From: an uncultured Novosphingobium sp.
GTDB lineage: Bacteria; Pseudomonadota; Alphaproteobacteria; Sphingomonadales; Sphingomonadaceae
Length of the DNA: 37,791 nucleotides
Direction: 5' to 3'
Assembly (NCBI GenBank): GCA_946886365.1
Contig: CAMPIM010000022.1
Coordinates: 1-37,791 of the forward strand
Shown: positions 31,960-37,791 of the stretch, one piece after another
How the letters are laid out: the number at the start of each line of letters is the position of its first letter
Numbering within the stretch: the first letter of the stretch is position 1
The notes under the pieces: model-generated
What the model saw: only the letters and a program-made list of their open reading frames with translations
The model's database searches: none
Told to the model about the DNA's origin: nothing
Made by a program: the position numbers and the translations under genes

Positions 31960-33414
31960 TTAATCCTTCGATGCGATGGTGGGCGCCGGGGCGGCGGTGG
32001 GATCTAGCCGGCGGCTGGATGCCTCGATCTTCTGGGCGAGCAGCTTGTCCCAGCCATAGGGGTCAGATCGGAAGTTCATGGTGCCGTTGCTGCTGGCGAA
32101 AGCAGTCCAGTAGAGCAGATACACCGCCACTTCCTTGGGCAATTGCACGCGCTGCGTCTTGCCGGTGTCGATCAGCGACTGCACCTTGCCAGCAAGGTTG
32201 GGGTCGCTTTGCAGCATCAATTCCGCGAGCGGAACGGGCTTTTCAAGCCGGATGCAGCCATGGCTGGCGAGCCGGTCATAGCTTGAGAATTTCGCGCGCG
32301 CAGGCGTGTCGTGCAGATAGACGGCGAAGGGATTGTTGAAGTCGAACTTCAACCGCCCGAGCGCGCTGCCGGGACCCGCTGGCTGAACGATCCGCTCCCC
32401 GGTCTCAGGCGTGCCGACGATCTTGTAGCCCTGGCGCAGCAGGGCGGCGCGGCCCTTGGGCCACAATTCCTTCTTCGCGATGGAGGAAGGCACGTTCCAT
32501 GGCGGATTGACGACGATCGAATGGATGCTGGATGTCAGCATCGGCGTCGCATTGTCGGGCGATCCGGTGACCGCTCGCATAGAGGTGACGGGCTGATCGC
32601 CTTCGAACAGGGTGAGGACGGCGGCGGCGATGTTCACCTGCACGCGGTTGACCGGCAACTGGCGCGGCATCCAGCGCCAGCGTTCCATATTCGCCATGAT
32701 GGCGGCGATGCGCTCCTCCACCGGAACATTGAGTTCCTTGAGCGTGCGGGCGTCCAGCAGACCGGTGGGATTCAACCCATAGCGACGCTGCGCCCGCTGA
32801 AGCGCGTCGGACAGCTTTTCGCCGGGCTGAACGCTCTTGTCCTCAATGGCCAAGCGCATGCGCACCGCATCGGGCGCGGATTTCGCGCCGAGGACTGGCC
32901 AGCCCCCGGCGTCACGGATTTGCTCATAATTGGCAAGGCCCCGGCGCAGACCGTCATAACCGGAATAGGGCGGCGTCAGAGTGGCCGCCCATTGCGGCAG
33001 GCGGTCTTCGGCAATGGCGCGGGCAAGGCCGGGACGCGGATCGACGGTCGCAGGGCGCAAGGCCCAGATGTCCAGGAAGTCGGCGGTATCGACCCTGCCG
33101 GTGCTGAGCGCCTTGGCCCTGTCCAGAACGGCGGTGACCAACGCGTCGCCACTCAGGACGCCGGTCGCCTTGCTGCGCGCCATCAGGCCTTGTTCAGTGC
33201 CGCCCTTCAGCCAGTTGTTCAGCCAAGCCTGCTGCGCGGCCGATGGAGCCGGAATCGGCACCGGCGGCGGCGTCACCACGGCGGGCGGCGCGATGACCGG
33301 CGGAGCGGGCGCGGGCAGCGTCGGCACAACTGCAGGCGGCTGCGCGAGCACAGGTGTCGCGGCAAGGCCCATGAGGGAGCTGAGGCTGAGACGGATCAAA
33401 TTGGGACGGTTCAT
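31960..33414 (-). CDS. L,D-transpeptidase, YcbB/LdtD-like
   Basis: A 484-residue exported enzyme. It has a signal peptide ending near PVLA-QPP, then a long Pro-rich linker (about 25-60). A helical substrate region follows, a short peptidoglycan-binding-like motif LSDALQRAQRRYGLNPTG (about 201-218), and the YkuD catalytic domain with SHGCIRL (384-390, Cys387), plus HDTPARAKFSSYDRLASHG. It should form 3-3 cross-links in peptidoglycan. It is followed by a lipoprotein after 6 bp and diverges from the HDAC-like gene. Confidence 0.92.
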   Translation of the reverse strand: MNRPNLIRLSLSSLMGLAATPVLAQPPAVVPTLPAPAPPVIAPPAVVTPPPVPIPAPSAAQQAWLNNWLKGGTEQGLMARSKATGVLSGDALVTAVLDRAKALSTGRVDTADFLDIWALRPATVDPRPGLARAIAEDRLPQWAATLTPPYSGYDGLRRGLANYEQIRDAGGWPVLGAKSAPDAVRMRLAIEDKSVQPGEKLSDALQRAQRRYGLNPTGLLDARTLKELNVPVEERIAAIMANMERWRWMPRQLPVNRVQVNIAAAVLTLFEGDQPVTSMRAVTGSPDNATPMLTSSIHSIVVNPPWNVPSSIAKKELWPKGRAALLRQGYKIVGTPETGERIVQPAGPGSALGRLKFDFNNPFAVYLHDTPARAKFSSYDRLASHGCIRLEKPVPLAELMLQSDPNLAGKVQSLIDTGKTQRVQLPKEVAVYLLYWTAFASSNGTMNFRSDPYGWDKLLAQKIEASSRRLDPTAAPAPTIASKD

Positions 33415-33470
33415 GCTGGACCAGATAGCGCAAAGCCCTCATCGTTCAAACTCGAGATCGCGGAAAAAAG

Positions 33471-34391
33471 ATGATGCTCCATGTCGTTCACCATCCTGCC
33501 GATGTTTCCCCTGCCACAGGCGGCAGCCGCTTTCGTTTTGATAAATATGGGCTGGTTATGGAAGCACTTAGGATAAGTGGCGCCGCCTTTACCGTCCATG
33601 AACCCGCGATCATGCCCCGCCACTGGATCGAAGCAGTCCATGACACGGCCTATGTCGAGGAAGTTGCCAGTCTGAATGTGCCGCCCGAAAAGGAACGGCG
33701 GATCGGTTTTGCGGTGAATGATCGGGTGATGCGGCGGTCGATGCTGTCTCCCGGCGGAACCTGGGCTGCGGCAAAGCTGGCGATGGTTCACGGCTATGCC
33801 GCCAATGCGGCCGGGGGCAGTCATCATGCGCTTTATGAAAGCGGGGCGGGTTATTGCGTGTTCAATGACCTGGCCATCGCGGCGAATCGCCTGATCGGGG
33901 AAGGGGATGTGCGGCGGGTGTTGATCCTCGATCTCGACGTGCATCAGGGTGATGGCACCGCACAGCTGATGGAGGGGCGGGACGATGTTTTCACGCTGTC
34001 CGTCCATGCGGAGAAGAATTTCCCCGTGCGCAAGATGCGGTCGTCGCTGGACGTGGCGCTTCCCGATGGCGTGGGCGACGCGGATTATCTCGCGGCGTTG
34101 ATGGAAGTGCTGCCCCAGACGCTGGATAGTTTTGGCCCTGACCTGATCCTGTACCAGGCCGGTGTCGATCCGCATGCTGACGACAGGCTGGGGCGATTGG
34201 CGCTCAGCGATGCGGGGTTGGAAGAGCGGGACCGCACCGTCATGCGGGAAGCGCGTCGCCGGGGCGTCCCGCTCGCCAGCACCATGGGTGGGGGTTATGG
34301 CGAGGACAGGATGGTGGTGGCAGAGCGTCACGCCGCCTGCATGATCCGGCTGGCGGAGGAGGCGGGCACGAGGCTTAGTGCATCGTCGTAG
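33471..34391 (+). CDS. Histone deacetylase-family amidohydrolase
   Basis: A 306-residue protein of the arginase/deacetylase fold. Visible active-site parts are GGSHHA (116-121, tandem His118-His119), [12 protein letters not shown] (Asp156 and His158 as Zn ligands), and [14 protein letters not shown] with the third ligand Asp and GGGY near the C-terminus. It matches the class IV-like bacterial group, which may deacetylate polyamines or other acetyl-amines rather than histones. No signal peptide is seen. The start at 33471 has only a weak A-rich ribosome site. Its 3' end overlaps the convergent membrane gene by 17 bp. Confidence 0.92.
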   Translation: MMLHVVHHPADVSPATGGSRFRFDKYGLVMEALRISGAAFTVHEPAIMPRHWIEAVHDTAYVEEVASLNVPPEKERRIGFAVNDRVMRRSMLSPGGTWAAAKLAMVHGYAANAAGGSHHALYESGAGYCVFNDLAIAANRLIGEGDVRRVLILDLDVHQGDGTAQLMEGRDDVFTLSVHAEKNFPVRKMRSSLDVALPDGVGDADYLAALMEVLPQTLDSFGPDLILYQAGVDPHADDRLGRLALSDAGLEERDRTVMREARRRGVPLASTMGGGYGEDRMVVAERHAACMIRLAEEAGTRLSASS

Positions 34392-34947
34392 CGTTAACTG
34401 ATGCGGCAGGAGCCGTCACGATCAGTCGAGCCGCGATAAGTCCTGCGGCAGCCAGCGCGATGAAGTCGCTGAATGCGAGGTAGAGACTATATCCCCAATG
34501 CGCGTGGTTGAAGACGGCTTGGCCTATGTCCAGCCACAGCACGGCCGCGAGCGCGGAAAGCAGGGCGATACGCGCCCGGTTGCCGAAGTCCGCCGCCGCG
34601 AATCTCAGCGCCAGGGCGATGAGTACCCCGGTGATCAGGGCGAGGATGAGCCCGCCGATCAGCGCGGCACTATCCGTCACCGGAAAGCCGCTATTGTTGT
34701 AGAAGATCGTCGCGATTGGTCCCTTGCCATATAGGATGGTGCCCTGCGCGGTCGCCGGATCGGGGACGATATAGACGCCGGTTCCGGTCTGCGTCAGAGA
34801 CTGCGCCAGTGCCGCCTGAAGGTTCGCGCCGGGCGCTTCACCCGTGCGGTGAAAGGCAAGAGCGCTGAGCGGCGTCTGCCAGAAGAGGAAGCGAATCACG
34901 AAAAGAGCGAAGCCGCCCAATATGCCGCCCGCGATCGTTCTTACCAT
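34375..34947 (-). CDS. Unidentified membrane protein after hisE
   Basis: A 190-residue protein with an N-terminal helix ([18 protein letters not shown]), a soluble loop of about 65 residues containing [20 protein letters not shown], and about three more helices in the C-terminal half ([52 protein letters not shown]). I know no assigned function; the arrangement is a tethered periplasmic loop between membrane spans. ATG 34947 has GGGAG at 8 to 10 bases. It follows hisE by 72 bp on the same strand and overlaps the HDAC-like gene by 17 bp. Confidence 0.78.
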   Translation of the reverse strand: MVRTIAGGILGGFALFVIRFLFWQTPLSALAFHRTGEAPGANLQAALAQSLTQTGTGVYIVPDPATAQGTILYGKGPIATIFYNNSGFPVTDSAALIGGLILALITGVLIALALRFAAADFGNRARIALLSALAAVLWLDIGQAVFNHAHWGYSLYLAFSDFIALAAAGLIAARLIVTAPAASVNATTMH

Positions 34948-35019
34948 GCCGTCGTTCTCCCTGTTTGCCTTGAGGCAGATCAGGAAACGCCGATGGGCGG
35001 ATTTCTTTCCGGCTGTGTA

Positions 35020-35349
35020 TCAATCTCGCGGGCGCGCAGCCTTCTCCGCGATCCCGGATACGCCTTCCCGGCGGTCCAGTTCATCGAGCACAGCGTCCAG
35101 CGGAATGTCGAGGTCTGCCAGGAGAACCATCAGGTGGAACAGCAAATCGGAGCTTTCGCCGATCACGCCTTCGCGATCGGATGCCATGGCGGCGATCACC
35201 GTCTCCACGGCTTCTTCGCCGACCTTCTGCGCGATCTTGCCCCGGCCTCGTGCGGTCAGCTTTGCCACATAGGATTGGGACGGGTCAGCGGCACGCCGTT
35301 GCCGGATGGTCTTTTCAAGATCGAAGAGTGTCGAGCGCATGCTGTCCAT
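35020..35349 (-). CDS. hisE: Phosphoribosyl-ATP pyrophosphatase
   Basis: A 109-residue protein starting at ATG 35349 (MDSMRSTLFDLEKTIRQRR), with GAAGG upstream; ATG 35340 is the next option and a frame to 35421 would overlap hisF. The motifs KVGEEAVETVIAA and GESSDLLFHLMVLLAD are the metal-binding helices of this MazG-like fold. It hydrolyses phosphoribosyl-ATP in the second step of histidine synthesis. It is stand-alone (no HisI fusion) and lies 37 bp after hisF. Confidence 0.95.
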   Translation of the reverse strand: MDSMRSTLFDLEKTIRQRRAADPSQSYVAKLTARGRGKIAQKVGEEAVETVIAAMASDREGVIGESSDLLFHLMVLLADLDIPLDAVLDELDRREGVSGIAEKAARPRD

Positions 35350-35386
35350 CAAGCCTTCACCGCCAAATGCGTCAATGAAAAGTTTT

Positions 35387-36151
35387 TCATCGCGAACGGA
35401 CAGGCACGCCCGCAGCGGCAAGCGCCTGGTGCGCTTCGGCTACCGTGTGCTGGCCAAAGTGGAAGATGGAGGCGGCGAGCACTGCGCTGGCATGACCTTC
35501 GATCACGCCTTCGACCAGATGCTGGAGCGTGCCGACACCGCCGCTGGCGATAACGGGAACGGAAACCGCGTCGGCGATGGTGCGGGTGAGGGCGAGGTCA
35601 TAGCCTTGTTTCGTGCCGTCCCCGTCCATGGATGTAACGAGCAGTTCGCCCGCACCGAGTTGCGCCAGCCTTACCGCATGTTCGACCGCATCGATGCCGG
35701 TTGGCTTGCGGCCGCCATGGGTGAAGATTTCCCAGCGCTTGTCGCCGACGCGCCGGGCGTCGACCGATCCGACGATGCACTGACTGCCGAAGCGGTCGGC
35801 GATGTCGGCCACGACTTCGGGGCGCGCCACTGCGGCGCTGTTGACGGCCACCTTGTCGGCGCCCGCGAGCAGCAGGGCTCGCGCATCTTCCGGGCTGCGC
35901 ACGCCACCGCCGACGGTGACGGGCATGAAGCAGACTTCAGCGGTGCGGCGCACCACGTCCAATATGGTGCCGCGCGCCTCATGGGTGGCGGTGATGTCGA
36001 GGAAGCACAGCTCGTCCGCGCCTGCCGCGTCATAGACCCGCGCCTGTTCCACTGGGTCACCCGCGTCGCGCAGATCGACAAAGTTCACGCCCTTCACCAC
36101 GCGGCCGTTGGCGACGTCCAGGCAGGGGATGACGCGGGTGCAGACGGTCAT
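35387..36151 (-). CDS. hisF: Imidazole glycerol phosphate synthase, cyclase subunit
   Basis: A 254-residue TIM barrel. The catalytic Asp12 lies in [15 protein letters not shown] and the second in GSVDARR; other signatures are [20 protein letters not shown] and [10 protein letters not shown]. It uses ammonia from HisH to make IGP and AICAR. ATG 36151 has GAGAGGA upstream. It is separated from hisA by 97 bp, filled by an inverted repeat, and precedes hisE. Confidence 0.97.
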   Translation of the reverse strand: MTVCTRVIPCLDVANGRVVKGVNFVDLRDAGDPVEQARVYDAAGADELCFLDITATHEARGTILDVVRRTAEVCFMPVTVGGGVRSPEDARALLLAGADKVAVNSAAVARPEVVADIADRFGSQCIVGSVDARRVGDKRWEIFTHGGRKPTGIDAVEHAVRLAQLGAGELLVTSMDGDGTKQGYDLALTRTIADAVSVPVIASGGVGTLQHLVEGVIEGHASAVLAASIFHFGQHTVAEAHQALAAAGVPVRSR

Positions 36152-36168
36152 GAGCGGCGCATCCTCTC

Positions 36169-36236
36169 CCGTTCGGTTCGAGCGCAGTCGAGAACCGCGA
36201 TAGCAACCGCATCTCGACTTCGCTCGATTCGAACGG
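36169..36236. repeat. REP-like inverted repeat between hisA and hisF
   Basis: Arms 36169-36194 and 36211-36236 are inverted copies of 26 nt with 22 matches, both containing CCGTTCG, TCGAGCG and AGTCGAGA. The core CCGTTCG...GAGC...GTCGA is shared with the element at 30747-30825, so they are two relatives of one family. Being inside the his cluster, it may affect mRNA stability or levels of the downstream genes. Confidence 0.7.
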
Positions 36237-36248
36237 ATGCTGACACTA

Positions 36249-36986
36249 TCATGCCGCAGCCTTCGCGATCGCCAGCGCCGCCTTCAGGTCCAGCCGCCCA
36301 TCATAAAGCGCGCGCCCGGTGATGACGCCTTCGATGCCTTCGTCTGCATGCAGGCTGAGCACGCGAATGTCCGCGATTCCCGCCACGCCGCCGCTGGCAA
36401 TCACGGGAATATCCGTGCCGCGCGCCAACTCGACGGTCGCGTCGATATTGCAGCCCTTGAGCAAGCCGTCCCGGCCCACGTCCGTGAAGAGGAGGCTGGC
36501 GACGCCCGCATCCTCGAACCGGCGGGCGAGGTCCGCGACGGGCATGTCGGACTTTTCGGCCCAGCCGTCCGTCGCGACGAAACCGTCCCGTGCATCGACG
36601 GCAACCACGATCCCACCCGGAAAGTCGCGCGCTGCCGCTTTCACGAAAGCTGGGTCCTTTAATGCGGCCGTGCCGATAACGATGCGTGATACGCCAAGGT
36701 CGAACCAGCGCTCCACAGCCTCGCGATTGCGGATGCCGCCGCCTAGCTGGACATGGCCGGGGAAGGCTTCGACGATGCGCTCTACCGCTTCGGCATTGAC
36801 CGCATGGCCCGCGAAGCTGCCATCGAGATCCACGACATGCAGATGCTCGGCCCCTGCCTCCGCGAAGATCAGCGCCTGTGCGGCGGGGTCGTCGCCATAG
36901 ACGGTGGCGCGGTTCATGTCGCCCTCGGCCAGACGGACGACCTGTCCGCCTTTGAGGTCGATTGCGGGAAAGACGATCAGGCTCAT
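36249..36986 (-). CDS. hisA: Phosphoribosylformimino-5-aminoimidazole carboxamide ribotide isomerase
   Basis: A 245-residue TIM barrel. Catalytic Asp10 lies in [14 protein letters not shown] and the second in [24 protein letters not shown] and [12 protein letters not shown] are typical. It isomerises ProFAR in histidine synthesis. It shares fold with HisF. It lies 30 bp after hisH, with ATG 36986 after GGATATT. Confidence 0.97.
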   Translation of the reverse strand: MSLIVFPAIDLKGGQVVRLAEGDMNRATVYGDDPAAQALIFAEAGAEHLHVVDLDGSFAGHAVNAEAVERIVEAFPGHVQLGGGIRNREAVERWFDLGVSRIVIGTAALKDPAFVKAAARDFPGGIVVAVDARDGFVATDGWAEKSDMPVADLARRFEDAGVASLLFTDVGRDGLLKGCNIDATVELARGTDIPVIASGGVAGIADIRVLSLHADEGIEGVITGRALYDGRLDLKAALAIAKAAA

Positions 36987-37016
36987 ATCAATATCCGAAC
37001 GGGCGGTGAAGTGGGG

Positions 37017-37634
37017 TCACGGACGCCACTTCAGGAAACGGGAGAGGAAGGAAAGGCCATAGGTCTGGCTCTTTTCCGGATGGAATTGGCAACCGATGAT
37101 CGTGTCACGGGCGACGGCAGCGACCAGCGGGCCGCCATGATCGGTGATGGCGGCGACATGGGCGGGGTCGGCAGCTTCGAAATGATAGCTGTGCAGGAAA
37201 TAGGCCTCGCCCGGCTCCAGCAGGGGCGGCGCGCCGTTCAGCACGACCTTGTTCCAGCCCATGTGCGGCACCTTGATCGCGGGGTCGGTCGGCTCGATCC
37301 GCCGAACCGTGCCGGGAACCCAGCCCAATCCTTCATGCCGCCCGAACTCTTCGCCTGCATCAGCGAGCAGTTGCATGCCGACGCACACGCCAAGGAAGGG
37401 CGTGCCGCGCTGGCCCACTGCCTCGTTCATCGCGCCGATCATGCCGGGAATGGCGGACAGCGCATCCATGCACGCGCGGAACGCGCCTACGCCCGGCAGG
37501 ACGATGCGGTCAGCCTTCGCCACCACTTCAGGATCGGCGGTGATGACGGCATCCTCCGCCCCCGCCTTTCGCAGGGCATTATGGACCGAATGAAGGTTGC
37601 CTGCGCCGTAGTCGATGAGGGCTAGCGCAATCAC
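37017..37634 (-). CDS. hisH: Imidazole glycerol phosphate synthase, glutamine amidotransferase subunit
   Basis: A 205-residue class I glutaminase. The nucleophile Cys84 is in GVCVGMQLL, and the His-Glu pair in CQFHPEKSQ. It supplies ammonia to HisF. The start is GTG at 37634, overlapping the hisB stop as GTGA. The N-terminus [18 protein letters not shown] (here [15 protein letters not shown]) is the family opening. Confidence 0.97.
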   Translation of the reverse strand: MIALALIDYGAGNLHSVHNALRKAGAEDAVITADPEVVAKADRIVLPGVGAFRACMDALSAIPGMIGAMNEAVGQRGTPFLGVCVGMQLLADAGEEFGRHEGLGWVPGTVRRIEPTDPAIKVPHMGWNKVVLNGAPPLLEPGEAYFLHSYHFEAADPAHVAAITDHGGPLVAAVARDTIIGCQFHPEKSQTYGLSFLSRFLKWRP

Positions 37635-37791
37635 AACATCCCCTTGGTGGACGGGATGGCGTCCGCCTTGCGCGGGTCAATCTCAACCCCCTGCCGCAGC
37701 GCGCGGGCGAGCCCCTTGAAGCAGCTTTCCACGATGTGGTGATTGTTGCTGCCATAGAGATTTTCGACGTGCAGCGTGATCCCGGCAGCCT
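37631..37791 (-). CDS. hisB: Imidazoleglycerol-phosphate dehydratase, C-terminal part
   Basis: The last 52 codons are in the window and the rest runs off the right edge. The tail reads [20 protein letters not shown] then [11 protein letters not shown] and ends PSTKGML, matching HisB, where NNHHIVE supplies metal ligands. It overlaps hisH by 4 bp (GTGA). It should be the monofunctional type, though the N-terminus is not visible. Confidence 0.93.
   Translation of the reverse strand, partial: AAGITLHVENLYGSNNHHIVESCFKGLARALRQGVEIDPRKADAIPSTKGML

Noticed and set aside
32311..33474. 387-codon open frame on the plus strand
   Set aside because: It is antisense to the YcbB-like transpeptidase and lacks any family signature.
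33411..34331. 306-codon open frame on the minus strand
   Set aside because: It is antisense to the HDAC-like gene, whose active-site motifs are intact.

Overview
This window looks like ordinary core chromosome of a GC-rich alphaproteobacterium, most likely a sphingomonad (Sphingobium/Sphingomonas-like). The reasons are the strong GC3 coding bias, the otsB-GH15-otsA trehalose cluster, an ATP12-type F1 assembly chaperone, an alphaproteobacterial dihydroorotase subtype, small stress-type proteins (one with a DESFPASDPP motif), a palindromic sigma-EcfG-like promoter, and intergenic palindromes of the CCGTTCG type. The genus assignment is inference. I recognise no rRNA, tRNA, CRISPR array, insertion sequence, prophage or attachment site.

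Layout, left to right. At 1-1805 are the tail of a membrane protein, a TauE/SafE-type permease and purC. At 1954-5998 (minus) is the trehalose cluster otsB, GH15 hydrolase, otsA. At 6115-10239 (plus) are parC and a PAS-GGDEF-EAL protein. At 10203-13152 (minus) is a chain of GNAT acetyltransferase, DUF1285 protein, Nudix CoA-pyrophosphatase-like protein and CCA-adding enzyme. At 13242-16810 are folB, an IPNS-like oxygenase, an EVE protein, two small exported proteins and a PmtA-like methyltransferase. At 16875-18574 is a two-gene ABC-2 exporter. At 18609-21362 (minus) are a DUF808 membrane protein, a MATE transporter gene broken by one in-frame amber codon, and a small WYL-like hypothetical protein. 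At 21470-22460 three small stress-type genes diverge from a palindromic promoter. At 22457-26466 are a glutaminyl cyclase-like protein, ygfZ, dihydroorotase, a RarD permease and a small membrane protein. At 26619-30711 (plus) are a lipoprotein and then crcB, an RluC/D pseudouridine synthase, a HAD phosphatase, a small membrane protein and atp12, linked by four successive 4-bp ATGA overlaps. At 30892-34391 are two L,D-transpeptidases of different families, a lipoprotein and a histone-deacetylase-like amidohydrolase. At 34375-37791 (minus) is the histidine cluster hisB (partial), hisH, hisA, hisF, hisE, followed by an unknown membrane protein.

Most genes are housekeeping. The more unusual signals are: (i) a bidirectional GGAACG-N16-CGTTCC palindrome at 22051-22078 that fits sigma-EcfG consensus on both strands and would make one downstream gene nearly leaderless; (ii) the MATE gene with a single amber codon; (iii) a likely CTG start for rarD in a CTGA overlap; (iv) a dihydroorotase with Gln in place of the first metal-binding His; (v) several inverted repeats in leaders and intergenic gaps. 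I did not find a convincing new multi-gene defence or biosynthetic system.
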